Notes under the pieces: model-generated | What the model saw: the letters and a program-made list of their open reading frames with translations, nothing else | Databases searched by the model: none | What the model was told of the DNA's origin: nothing | Shown: piece by piece, positions 37,491 to 45,455 of the stretch | Layout: each line of letters begins with the position of its first letter | Numbering within the stretch: the first letter of the stretch is position 1 | Assembly: GCF_002270355.1 (NCBI RefSeq) | Contig: NZ_NJFZ01000004.1 | Coordinates: 124,001 to 188,000, forward strand | Direction: 5' to 3' | From: Flectobacillus sp. BAB-3569 | Lineage (GTDB): Bacteria; Bacteroidota; Bacteroidia; Cytophagales; Spirosomataceae | Length of the DNA stretch: 64,000 nt | Program-made: the position numbers and the translations under genes

Positions 37491-37778
37491 TTAGATACCT
37501 TCGTAGAAATCGATTACTTCGCCTTTAGCTACTGTAATAACTGCTTTCTTGAAAGTAGAAGTATAACCAGTTGTGATTTTAGATTTTGTACTTCTTGATT
37601 TTTTCTTACCAAATTGACGAAGTGTATTTACAGATTCTACGTCAACTCCGTACATTTTCTTGATTTCTTTCGCAATTTCAATCTTGTTTGATTTTACTGC
37701 TACTTCGAAAACGTACTGACCGCCTTTCTGCAACTCCTGAGTTTTTTCAGTAAGAATTGGTCTTTTGATGATGCTCAT
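37491..37778 (-). CDS. rplW: 50S ribosomal protein L23
   Basis: A 95-residue L23, the exit-site docking protein for trigger factor and SRP: SIIKRPILTEKTQELQKGGQ, YVFEVAVKSNKIEIAKEIKK, MYGVDVESVNTLRQFGKKKS and KKAVITVAKGEVIDFYEGI. Standard position between rplD and rplB. Confidence 0.97.
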   Translation of the reverse strand: MSIIKRPILTEKTQELQKGGQYVFEVAVKSNKIEIAKEIKKMYGVDVESVNTLRQFGKKKSRSTKSKITTGYTSTFKKAVITVAKGEVIDFYEGI

Positions 37779-37819
37779 TTCTTTATGACGTTAATTGTCA
37801 TCAGTTTTTATACTGATAA

Positions 37820-38449
37820 CTATTTGCTGAAAGATGATTCGATTTTTGCAACAGCATCTTCTAAGATAACAAGACGAGTTGCATTTACTAAGTCATAAGT
37901 GTTTACTTGCGCTGCTGAAATAACTTTAGTTTTCGGCAAGTTACGACCTGACAAGTAGATGTTTTGGTTATCTTCTGGCAAAATCACCAAAGTTTTAGTA
38001 TCTGTCAATGACAATGCATTTAAGATAGCCAAGAAACCTTTAGTTTTTGGAGTTTCCAAAGAGAAGTTCTCTAATACAGAAACCTCACCTGCTTGTGCTT
38101 TTGCAGCAAATGCAGACTGACGTGCCAAAGTCTTAACCTTTTTATTCAATTTGAAAGAGTAGTCACGTGGAACTGGACCGAAAATACGACCACCACCTTT
38201 GAACAATGGTGACTTCATTGAACCTGCACGAGCACCACCTGTACCTTTTTGACGCTTCAACTTACGAGTTGAGCGAGCAACTTCAGCTCTTTCTTTTGCT
38301 TTGTGCGTTCCTTGACGCTGGTTAGCCAAGAATTGCTTTACATCTAACCAAACAACGTGCTCGTTTGGCTCGATACCAAAGATTTCGTCAGAAAGTACAA
38401 CTTTCTTACCTGAATCTTTGCCTTGTATATTTAATACTGATAATTCCAT
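37820..38449 (-). CDS. rplD: 50S ribosomal protein L4
   Basis: A 209-residue L4: MELSVLNIQGKDSGKKVVLS, QFLANQRQGTHKAKERAEVA, RSTRKLKRQKGTGGARAGSM, KSPLFKGGGRIFGPVPRDYS and the C-terminal SGRNLPKTKVISAAQVNTYD. In E. coli L4 represses the S10 operon through its leader. Here, too, the operon is preceded by a long leader candidate. Normal length. Confidence 0.97.
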   Translation of the reverse strand: MELSVLNIQGKDSGKKVVLSDEIFGIEPNEHVVWLDVKQFLANQRQGTHKAKERAEVARSTRKLKRQKGTGGARAGSMKSPLFKGGGRIFGPVPRDYSFKLNKKVKTLARQSAFAAKAQAGEVSVLENFSLETPKTKGFLAILNALSLTDTKTLVILPEDNQNIYLSGRNLPKTKVISAAQVNTYDLVNATRLVILEDAVAKIESSFSK

Positions 38450-38454
38450 TTTTC

Positions 38455-38554
38455 AATTTGAAAATTTGTGAATTTGAAAATTTGAAAATCTTTATTCTTG
38501 ATGGCCGAACCTACAATTGTGTGAAAGGCTAGCATCCTTTCAAATCTTCAAATT
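38455..38554. repeat. Palindromic element with 8-bp tandem arms (AATTTGAA), rplD-rplC spacer
   Basis: AATTTGAA, AATTTGTG, AATTTGAA, AATTTGAA run in exact 8-base phase (38455-38486). The right arm TTCAAATC, TTCAAATT (38539-38554) is the complement in the same phase. It is the same octamer family as the rplR-rpsE spacer, with a different core. Confidence 0.65.
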
Positions 38555-38556
38555 GA

Positions 38557-39173
38557 TTATTTTTCAAGAATAACATAAGAGTTTTTCGCTCCTGGTACTG
38601 AACCTGACACTACGATAAGGTTTTTCTCAGCATAAACTTTCAATACTTGCAAGTTTTGAACTTTTACGCGGTTACCACCTGTACGACCTGCCATGCGAAG
38701 ACCTTTGAATACGCGAGATGGGAATGAACATGCACCAATTGAACCTGGGTGACGTCCGCGGTTGTGTTGACCGTGTGTTTGACCACCAACACCACCAAAT
38801 CCGTGGCGCTTAACAACACCTTGGAAACCTTTACCTTTTGAAGTACCGATTGCGTCAACGAAATCGCCTTCTGCAAAAAGCTCAGTTGTGATAACTGCAC
38901 CTAATTCAAGTGATTGTTCGAAAGACTTGAACTCAACCAATTTTTTCTTTGGAGTAGTTCCTGCTTTTTTGAAGTGACCTAATAATGGTCTAGAAGTGTG
39001 CTTCTCTTTCTTCTCGCCGTAGCCTAATTGAATAGCGCTATAGCCTTCTTTTTCTACTGTTTTTACTTGTGTTACAACACAAGGGCCGGCTTCGATTAGC
39101 GTACAAGGAACAGCAGTGCCATCCGCGTTGTAGAGGCTAGTCATACCGATTTTTTTCCGATAATTCCAGACAT
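38557..39173 (-). CDS. rplC: 50S ribosomal protein L3, apparent one-base deletion in a poly-A run
   Basis: The body from residue 11 on is an intact L3 ([99 protein letters not shown]). L3 normally starts [12 protein letters not shown]. The minus strand does give ATG TCT GGA ATT ATC GGA AAA AAA from 39173, but then runs into TCG GTA TGA. One more A in the seven-A run (39150-39156) would restore the frame. The span, 617 bases, is one short of a multiple of three. Without correction only an internal ATG at 39144 would give an uninterrupted product, lacking ten conserved residues. It heads the ribosomal cluster; rpsJ, often its upstream neighbour, is not present. Confidence 0.88.
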
Positions 39174-39604
39174 TTTATTATTGAATAAAACGTTAAAAAA
39201 TAAAATAAAAAACTTATTTACAACGAGTTACGTTTTTGAGCTATTGGCTCGACGCAAAACGGACTGCAAAGGTCGGGATTTTATTTGGCACTAACAAAAA
39301 AGTACACAAAAAAATCTCAAAACTATTTGAGTGACAGAAAATTGAGGAAAAAAGCGACAAGAAAAGTGCGGACGAGGCTATGCTCGTGAGACGAGTCCTG
39401 TGTAGCTTAATACTCAACTTTGCAAACTGGGCATTCAGTAAAGCAAGCCAGTATCAGTTCTGACACTAATCAACCACTGTAGTTCTTTGCGGGCTGCGTG
39501 GTTGTACTTTCCAAAGAAGTTTGCCATTTGATTCGTATTCTCTAATTTCTTACTGAGTTCTGCCAACCCTTTGTAAGACACAGCGAATCGTGGCGCCCTA
39601 ATTG
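39174..39604 (-). ncRNA. Candidate leader or stand-alone RNA ahead of rplC
   Basis: A clear promoter (39610-39639) drives transcription on the minus strand into this region, and no convincing gene follows for 430 bases until rplC. The part between 39360 and 39600 is distinctly more GC-rich than its AT-rich flanks, which suggests a structured RNA. CTCGT at 39383-39387 can pair with ACGAG at either 39372-39376 or 39391-39395, so two exclusive hairpins are possible. A weak hairpin plus seven T (39308-39331) lies further on and could be an attenuator. A 48-codon GTG-started frame (39435-39581) also exists; it ends VRTDTGLLY and I do not recognise it. No RNase P, SRP, tmRNA or tRNA signature was seen. 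Confidence 0.35.
39308..39331 (-). terminator. Weak terminator or attenuator upstream of rplC
   Basis: A 6-bp stem (CTCAAA with TTTGAG, 4-base loop) is followed on the minus strand by A and seven T. It lies about 135 bases before rplC, inside the presumed leader. The stem is short, so the call is uncertain. Confidence 0.35.
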
Positions 39605-39609
39605 GACTG

Positions 39610-39639
39610 CAAAATTAGAGAATAGTTTTTGAAATACAA
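39610..39639 (-). promoter_or_regulatory. Promoter ahead of the ribosomal cluster
   Basis: TTG (39639-39637) is followed after exactly 19 bases by TAATTTTG (39617-39610) on the minus strand. It is one of the best matches to the Bacteroidota consensus in the window. Predicted transcription starts near 39604, about 430 bases before rplC. Confidence 0.65.
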
Positions 39640-39682
39640 TGAGTTACAGTAAAAAAATAATATTTTTTTTAGTTTTTTTTAC

Positions 39683-39726
39683 CCTCAAAAAAAAGGAGGA
39701 AATACCTTCGCATTTTCCTCCTTTTG
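39683..39726 (-). terminator. Terminator after the GMC oxidoreductase gene
   Basis: A 12-bp stem (AAAAGGAGGAAA with its complement) is followed on the minus strand by eight T, so the GMC gene is insulated from the ribosomal cluster. Confidence 0.8.
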
Positions 39727-39754
39727 ACCTACTTATCTCCGTTGTATAAAACGA

Positions 39755-41461
39755 CTATAAATTGCCTTTTTTTAATTCTTTTACAGTAAAGTCCGCAGCT
39801 CTAGCCGATAATGCCATATACGTAAGCGATGGATTCACATTAGATGATGACGTCATGCAAGCGCCATCAGTTACAAAGACGTTTGAACATCCCCAAACTT
39901 GATTGTGTGCATTCAAAACAGATGTTTTGGGGTCGCGCCCCATCCGTGCAGTACCCATCTCATGAATACTTAAACCAAAGCCGGGTTCATAATCATACGT
40001 TTCGATATGCTTAAATCCTGAGGCTTCGAGCATCTCAGCAGCGTCATTCTTCATATCTATACGCATTTTACGTTCGTTTTCTCCAAACTCTGCCGACATA
40101 ATCATTTGTGGTTGTCCCCACTTATCTTTTTGGTCTTTGCTCAATCTGACATGATTTTTATAATCTGGTAAGGTTTCAGCAAATCCCATAATATCTAAAT
40201 TCCACTCTCCGAGTGGCTGTGTAATTTGTGTTTTAAAATCAGCGCCAAACTCTTCTTGCGACTCTCCTCTATCTTTTGAACTACCTCCTTCATAGCCAAA
40301 TCCACGCAAATAATCCCGCTTGTCGCTTCCAATATTGCGGTATCTTGGAATATAAATCGCATTGGGGCGTCGCCCTAGGTAATACTTATCATTATAACCA
40401 TCATGCTTGCCTCGTGCACCAATACCAAAATGATGATCCATCAAATAATGTCCTAGTGCACCACTGTCATTACCTAATCCATTGGGAAAACGATTGGAAG
40501 TAGAATTCATTAAGATATAGGTCGAACCCAGCGCCGAAGCATTCAGAAAAATCACTTTTGCATAAAACTCTGTCCATTCGTGGGTGTTTTCGTCGATAAC
40601 TCTAACACCAGTTGCTTTACCTTTTTTCTCATCATATATGATAGAGTTAACAATCGAATGTGGGCGGACGGTCAGATTGCCTGTTTTACGCGCCGCTGGG
40701 AAAGTAGCAGACTGCGAACTAAAATAGGCGCCAAACGGACATCCACGCATACACATATCTCGAAGCTGACACTTGGCACGTCCTAAGGCAAGCTGTTCGG
40801 GAGTTGGCTGTGTAAGGTTTGCGGTACGTGAGTGAATCACATGACGATTAGGAAATTTTGCTTTGAGCTCTTTCCCAAAATGTTCTTCAACACAAGTCAT
40901 CGGAATGGGTGGCTGGTAAACACCATCGGGCAAATGAGGAATACCATCACGGTTTCCTGCGATTCCTGCGAACTTTTCGGCATGAGCATACCATGGAGCA
41001 AGGTCTTTGTAACGAATAGGCCAATCTACTCCAATGCCTTCTTTAGCATTAGCCTCCAAGTCCATATCACTTAAACGTAATGAGACTCTCCCCCAAGTAA
41101 TAGACTTTCCTCCTACCTGCCAACTTCTAATCCAGTCGAAGCGTTTTTCTTCGACATAGGGAAAATCAATATCTTTAGCAAAATGATGTTTGGTCGATTC
41201 AGTAATCGTGAACCCTGTGCGTTGGTGGATAGGATAGTTCTTCATTTCCTCAAGCGGCACTTGTCCCCCATGTGGAAACTCCCAAGGATTCATTAAAGCG
41301 GTGTGATAATCTTTTACATGTTCGATCATACGACCACGCTCGAGCACCAAAACCTTTAGTCCTCTTTCGGTAAGTTCTTTGGCCGACCATCCGCCACTTA
41401 CGCCCGACCCCACCACGATAGCATCGTAAGTATTTTTTTCTTTATTTGGTAAAATATACAT
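39755..41461 (-). CDS. GMC-family FAD oxidoreductase
   Basis: The start at 41461 gives a 568-residue protein with an N-terminal FAD-binding fold (YDAIVVGSGVSGGWSAKEL, then VLVLERG). WGRVSLRLSDMDLE and the Cys-rich CQLRDMCMRGCPFGAYFSS are typical of the gluconate 2-dehydrogenase/GMC branch. The C-terminal GMC block is HEMGTARMGRDPKTSVLN with the active-site His, then SSNVNPSLTYMALSARAA. Members oxidise sugars, sugar acids or alcohols. The small subunit that usually lies next to such genes (gluconate dehydrogenase subunit 3) is absent, and there is no signal peptide. The in-frame ATG at 41494 would add 11 unconserved residues. Substrate unknown. Confidence 0.87.
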   Translation of the reverse strand: MYILPNKEKNTYDAIVVGSGVSGGWSAKELTERGLKVLVLERGRMIEHVKDYHTALMNPWEFPHGGQVPLEEMKNYPIHQRTGFTITESTKHHFAKDIDFPYVEEKRFDWIRSWQVGGKSITWGRVSLRLSDMDLEANAKEGIGVDWPIRYKDLAPWYAHAEKFAGIAGNRDGIPHLPDGVYQPPIPMTCVEEHFGKELKAKFPNRHVIHSRTANLTQPTPEQLALGRAKCQLRDMCMRGCPFGAYFSSQSATFPAARKTGNLTVRPHSIVNSIIYDEKKGKATGVRVIDENTHEWTEFYAKVIFLNASALGSTYILMNSTSNRFPNGLGNDSGALGHYLMDHHFGIGARGKHDGYNDKYYLGRRPNAIYIPRYRNIGSDKRDYLRGFGYEGGSSKDRGESQEEFGADFKTQITQPLGEWNLDIMGFAETLPDYKNHVRLSKDQKDKWGQPQMIMSAEFGENERKMRIDMKNDAAEMLEASGFKHIETYDYEPGFGLSIHEMGTARMGRDPKTSVLNAHNQVWGCSNVFVTDGACMTSSSNVNPSLTYMALSARAADFTVKELKKGNL

Positions 41462-41699
41462 AAGCCGTTGAAAATTGGGACTAGAATAACACATTTCAAA
41501 AATCTCAAGTTACTCCTTTTTTTCTATAACTCAATCCAGAGCTGACTGGCATTTATTTTATTTTTTATCAACAAAATCAAATTTTATTTATTTCAAGATC
41601 TGATCTATCATTTGATAAAATTATAGATGTTTTCGACAGATATCTCAAATATTTAGCGCCACATAGAATAGTTATCCTTCATAAACCAATGGTCTTCTT

Positions 41700-41707
41700 T
41701 ATCTTTG
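41700..41707 (+). promoter_or_regulatory. -7 element for the glycosyltransferase gene
   Basis: TATCTTTG fits TANNTTTG and lies 22 bases before the start codon. No good TTG was found upstream at the right spacing. Confidence 0.4.
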
Positions 41708-41729
41708 TAAAATATTAATACCTTGATTT

Positions 41730-42473
41730 ATGAAAATAACCATTATTACTGTCTCTTTTAATAGTGAAGCAACTATCAAACAAACGATTGATAGCGTTTT
41801 GGCACAAGACTATCCCGATGTCGAGTATATTGTTGTGGATGGTGCTTCAAAAGATGGGACAGTGGATATATTAAAATCGTATGGTGACCGCATTAAATAC
41901 ATTTCAGAAAAAGATAAAGGAATCTATGATGCACTCAACAAAGGGCTAAAACTAGCAACTGGTGATGTTGTTGGCACAATTGGTTCAGATGACTTTTTAC
42001 CTAATTCCAGCGTATTGGGTCATGTAGCAGAAGCTTTTATCCAAACAGGAAAAGATGTTATTTACGGAGATTTACAGTACATCAATCCTGATAATGATGA
42101 AAAGATTGTCAGATATTGGAGTTCGGGAGAATATAAAGTGGAAAATTGGCTAAAGGGTTGGATGCCGCCACACCTTTCATGTTATATCAAAAGGGAGGCA
42201 TTTGAAAAATATGGTAACTATATCATAGACTTCAGCTGTTCGGGCGATTATGAGCTTATGCTTCGCATGATGTACAAACATAGACTATCGGCGGGTTACA
42301 TTCCCGAAGTATTGATGACCATGAGAAATGGCGGAACTAGTACAGCTTCGTGGAAGCACCGCTATCGTGCCAATATGGAAGACCGTCGTGCATGGGAACT
42401 CAATCAATTACAACCCAAATGGTACACGCTCTGGATGAAACCACTTTCGAAGATAAGTCAACTATTTACTTAA
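41730..42473 (+). CDS. Family 2 glycosyltransferase
   Basis: A 247-residue GT-A fold enzyme: MKITIITVSFNSEATIKQTI at the N-terminus, VEYIVVDGASKDGTVDIL with the nucleotide-sugar-binding Asp, then VGTIGSDDFLP as the metal-binding D-x-D-like motif near residue 90. CSGDYELMLRMMYK corresponds to the acceptor-side acidic motif. No membrane segment is evident. Such enzymes transfer a sugar from a nucleotide donor in polysaccharide or glycolipid synthesis. No other polysaccharide genes are adjacent, so the product is unknown. The gene is transcribed alone and shares a terminator with yciI on the other strand. Confidence 0.9.
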   Translation: MKITIITVSFNSEATIKQTIDSVLAQDYPDVEYIVVDGASKDGTVDILKSYGDRIKYISEKDKGIYDALNKGLKLATGDVVGTIGSDDFLPNSSVLGHVAEAFIQTGKDVIYGDLQYINPDNDEKIVRYWSSGEYKVENWLKGWMPPHLSCYIKREAFEKYGNYIIDFSCSGDYELMLRMMYKHRLSAGYIPEVLMTMRNGGTSTASWKHRYRANMEDRRAWELNQLQPKWYTLWMKPLSKISQLFT

Positions 42474-42477
42474 TTTT

Positions 42478-42525
42478 AAAATGCTCGACAATCTGCTAAA
42501 ATAGGCAATTGCCGAGCATTCTTAT
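42478..42525. terminator. Bidirectional terminator
   Basis: A 12-bp stem with one mismatch (ATGCTCGACAAT with ATTGCCGAGCAT) lies between the convergent glycosyltransferase and YciI genes, with a T-rich 3' side. Confidence 0.75.
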
Positions 42526-42816
42526 TTATACATCTGCTATTTTAAATGGTTTGATTTCTACTTTTTCCCAGACCTTCATTGTTACATAAGGGTCGTTGTT
42601 ATACCAATTATATAAAGCATCTTCTGTATCAAATTGTACTAGCATCGTTGAGCCAATCATATTGCCTGCTTCGTTGAGAATAGCCCCTCCAATAATAAAA
42701 TTACCATTAGCTTTGAGTTGCTTTACCACAACCAGATGGTGTGGGCGGGCAGCCATTCTCCGCTCAAGGGCTTGTGCATCGGTGCCATCATAGGCATAAA
42801 TTACATACTGTTGCAT
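42526..42816 (-). CDS. YciI family protein
   Basis: A 96-residue ferredoxin-like-fold protein of the YciI family: MQQYVIYAYDGTDAQALERR, MAARPHHLVVVKQLKANGNF, IIGGAILNEAGNMIGSTMLV, and NWYNNDPYVTMKVWEKVEIK. The His in RPHHL and the Asp in NDPYV are the residues conserved in the family's putative active site. Biochemical role is not well established for most members. It is divergently oriented to a Crp/Fnr-type regulator, with an inverted repeat in the shared gap. Confidence 0.87.
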   Translation of the reverse strand: MQQYVIYAYDGTDAQALERRMAARPHHLVVVKQLKANGNFIIGGAILNEAGNMIGSTMLVQFDTEDALYNWYNNDPYVTMKVWEKVEIKPFKIADV

Positions 42817-42983
42817 CTTAAAAAATAGTTATTAATCAATGGTTATCTATATTTTATCTAGTAGAATACTTCCTTTAAAAAGATTTATTTGTTTCTCAGA
42901 CAGATAATATTCTACAATTTCTTAAATACTTCTTCCAAATACTTATATTTAAAAATCGAAACATAAATTGATGATTACGCCAA

Positions 42984-43018
42984 TAACTTTGAACAAGCAT
43001 GACGCCTATTCAAAGTTA
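42984..43018. promoter_or_regulatory. Inverted repeat with two TAACTTTG elements in the YciI/Crp gap
   Basis: TAACTTTGAA and its exact complement TTCAAAGTTA are separated by 15 bases. Each arm contains a TANNTTTG -7 sequence, one for each strand. The arrangement could be facing promoters or an operator for the Crp/Fnr protein. Confidence 0.45.
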
Positions 43019-43044
43019 ATCTCTTCTAACAAGAATTTTGCTTT

Positions 43045-43617
43045 ATGAAACCCAATATGATTGCATTTGTGAGACGCTTTGTAGATTTTTCTGATGAAGA
43101 AATCGCGGCAGCTCATAGCCTCTTTGAAGAAAAGTTTATTAAAAAGGGGGAATATTTCATCAAGTCAGGCGAACATAATACCGCTATCGGTTTTATCAAT
43201 AAAGGCTTAATGCGCACTTTTTTTGTGCAAAATAATCAAGAAACTACCTTTCAACTAGCTTTAGAAAATCAGTTTGTTACTAGTATGACTTGTTATGTGC
43301 TCAATCAACCGAGCAATGATTATATTCAAGCTATAGAGGATACTGATATTTGTGTTATCTCAAAAGAGACCCTTGAAAAGTTGTGTAACCAATATCATAA
43401 CTGGGATAAATTTGGGAGACTCACCTACGAGCAGGTAGCACTTGAACAAGAAATTAGATTGCGTTCGTTTATTTCGGAAACAGCGCAAGAACGTTACGAA
43501 AAGATTCTCAAATTTCAACCCGAACTAATCAATCGAGTTCCGCAGGTATACCTATCCAACTTTTTAGGTATTACGCCCCAATCGTTGAGTCGACTTCGAA
43601 GAAATATAAGGGGGTAA
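43045..43617 (+). CDS. Crp/Fnr-family transcriptional regulator
   Basis: A 190-residue protein with an N-terminal cyclic-nucleotide-binding-like beta barrel (IKKGEYFIKSGEHNTAIGFI, NKGLMRTFF) and a C-terminal winged helix reduced to its recognition part (VYLSNFLGITPQSLSRLRRN). The region between is a long helix (YEQVALEQEIRLRSFI). This is the usual form of the Crp/Fnr-like regulators of Bacteroidota. The key phosphate-binding Arg of CRP (in R-S/T-A) is not present, so cAMP binding is not expected. There are no iron-sulfur Cys residues. It may regulate the divergent YciI gene. Confidence 0.85.
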   Translation: MKPNMIAFVRRFVDFSDEEIAAAHSLFEEKFIKKGEYFIKSGEHNTAIGFINKGLMRTFFVQNNQETTFQLALENQFVTSMTCYVLNQPSNDYIQAIEDTDICVISKETLEKLCNQYHNWDKFGRLTYEQVALEQEIRLRSFISETAQERYEKILKFQPELINRVPQVYLSNFLGITPQSLSRLRRNIRG

Positions 43618-43653
43618 AAAAAAGCTCGGTTTATTATAACCGAGCTTTTTCTT
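43614..43653. terminator. Bidirectional terminator
   Basis: A 12-bp stem (AAAAGCTCGGTT with its complement) and 6-base loop lie between the convergent regulator and ctp genes, with A and T runs on both sides. Confidence 0.8.
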
Positions 43654-45350
43654 TATCTTTTCAATGAATGAGAAAGCGTTTCGACCAACTCACCTCTTGC
43701 CAACTTTTCTGCTTTTTCGAAGCTTCTTAATGCTTTTTGAAAAGTTTCGTCAGTAGTGCTCATCACTTGATAATATTCATTGTTTAAGCCACTATTAATC
43801 GTTTTCTTTGACCAAACATTTCTAGCGATGTAGGCTTTCACTTGAGCTTTTATGTAAGGCAGTGAACGTTGATATTCCTTTTCATTATGTTGTACCTTTG
43901 TTTGCTTTGCCAAAGCTTTAAGAGTAGTTAACATTTCATCCGAAACTACAAATTGCTTGTTAAAATCTTTAAATGACTGTTTGCTCAGTTCATTCTGATG
44001 GCTATTGGCATAGTCAAGGGCTATTTCACGAATGATATTTTTACCCCAAAGCTCTGAAATATATTTTGTATAATAAGTTGTATCACGACCTACAAATACA
44101 TCTGGCGTAATACCGCCACCACCATACACAACCCTTCCTCCTGTCGTACGATATTTCAGTTTCTCGTTAAATTTGATACTATCCGAATTGAATAACTCTC
44201 CACGTTTAATACGGTCGTCATAGTCTTTATCATATTCCTCTTCATGCCCCAACAAATACGGTTTTTGAATACTACGTCCGCTTGGTGTATAATATCGAGA
44301 AATCGTTAATCGTAGTTCCGAGCCATCTGATAAGCTTACCGGCATTTGGACTAATCCTTTACCAAATGAACGACGTCCAACAATCAAGGCACGATCGTTA
44401 TCTTGTAAAGCCCCAGCCACGATTTCCGATGCCGAAGCACTATTTTCATCAATAAGTACCATGACTGCCCCTTTTTCAAAAATACCATCAAATTTCGTCA
44501 TGGTTTTTGAATCATATTGAGTTCCTTTACCATCGGTATACACAATCATTTTGTCACCACCCAATAATTCATCGACTACTTTTTCAGCTCTGTCTTTGTA
44601 TCCACCAGGGTTTCCACGCAAGTCTAGCATAAGACGTTTGGCGCCTTGGTTCTTTAGTGTGGTCAGAATATTGCGAAACTCTTGGTAAGTAGATTCCATG
44701 AATCTATCTATCTTAATATATGCCGTTTGACTATCGACCATGTATCCAGCACTTACCGAAAACGTAGGAATGCGGTCACGTGTAACCGTGAAAGTATGCG
44801 GAGCAGACTCTCCATGACGCAAAATTTCTACTTTTACTTCTGTACCTCTCTTTCCTCGAAGTTTATTGAAAATAACATTTGAGTTGACTTTGGAGCCTAC
44901 CAAAGATGCTCCATCGGCAGCCACTAGCATATCGCCGCTACGAATACCCACCAAGTCGGCAGGACCTCCAGGCATAGCGCTCATTACATAAACTGTATCG
45001 TTGAAAAGATTGTATTCGATACCGATGCCATCAAACCCTGACTCCAACTGAGTGCGAGCCATGGCTGCTTCTTCCGTTCCGAAATAGGCGGTATGTGGGT
45101 CTAATTTTTCTAGCATTTTTTTGATAGAAAAATCTACTAATGTGTCGGTATTAACTGAGTCGACATAGCTCGTTTCGACAAGTGAAAGGATTTCTCTGAA
45201 TTTGTTAACTCCACGAGAAATATTACTCATTTTGGATTGTCCTCCAAAAAAGTTAGCTCCAATAAGCATTCCTCCTACGACCGAAATAGCCACAATAATG
45301 GGAAGTTTAACGACAAGTGAACTATTAACTGGCTGCTTATCCTTCATCAT
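43653..45350 (-). CDS. S41-family C-terminal processing peptidase
   Basis: A 565-residue protein with an N-terminal membrane anchor (IIVAISVVGGMLIGANFFGG). A PDZ domain follows (GIGIEYNLFNDTVYVMSAMP, SGDMLVAADGASLVG), then the S41 protease core with the catalytic Ser in DENSASASEIVAGALQDND and the Lys in RSFGKGLVQMP. TAYIKIDRFMESTYQEF and LDLRGNPGG are the conserved flanking strands. The C-terminal 200 residues are helical and Lys-rich. It probably works in the periplasm as a tail-specific protease on substrates with hydrophobic C-termini. A TAGATTTG -7 element lies at 45377-45384. The neighbour ruvX is divergent. Confidence 0.93.
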   Translation of the reverse strand: MMKDKQPVNSSLVVKLPIIVAISVVGGMLIGANFFGGQSKMSNISRGVNKFREILSLVETSYVDSVNTDTLVDFSIKKMLEKLDPHTAYFGTEEAAMARTQLESGFDGIGIEYNLFNDTVYVMSAMPGGPADLVGIRSGDMLVAADGASLVGSKVNSNVIFNKLRGKRGTEVKVEILRHGESAPHTFTVTRDRIPTFSVSAGYMVDSQTAYIKIDRFMESTYQEFRNILTTLKNQGAKRLMLDLRGNPGGYKDRAEKVVDELLGGDKMIVYTDGKGTQYDSKTMTKFDGIFEKGAVMVLIDENSASASEIVAGALQDNDRALIVGRRSFGKGLVQMPVSLSDGSELRLTISRYYTPSGRSIQKPYLLGHEEEYDKDYDDRIKRGELFNSDSIKFNEKLKYRTTGGRVVYGGGGITPDVFVGRDTTYYTKYISELWGKNIIREIALDYANSHQNELSKQSFKDFNKQFVVSDEMLTTLKALAKQTKVQHNEKEYQRSLPYIKAQVKAYIARNVWSKKTINSGLNNEYYQVMSTTDETFQKALRSFEKAEKLARGELVETLSHSLKR

Positions 45351-45427
45351 GCTAATTTAATTAATCTTCATACTTTCAAATCTATATAAAGTTACAAAAA
45401 ACTACTACCTGACCAATCATTTTGACG

Positions 45428-45435
45428 TAACTTTG
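45428..45435 (+). promoter_or_regulatory. -7 element for ruvX
   Basis: TAACTTTG lies 20 bases before the ruvX start. No TTG at the correct spacing was found. Confidence 0.4.
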
Positions 45436-45455
45436 TTGAAACTAACTTAAAATCA

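Noticed and set aside
39318-39325. Second -7 element (TAGTTTTG) close to rplC
   Set aside because: No TTG lies at the right distance, and the bases form part of the small hairpin at 39308-39331.
39435-39581. 48-codon GTG-started frame in the rplC leader
   Set aside because: Not called as a gene: no ATG until the last 30 codons, no known family, and the region looks more like a structured RNA. It is noted under the leader feature.
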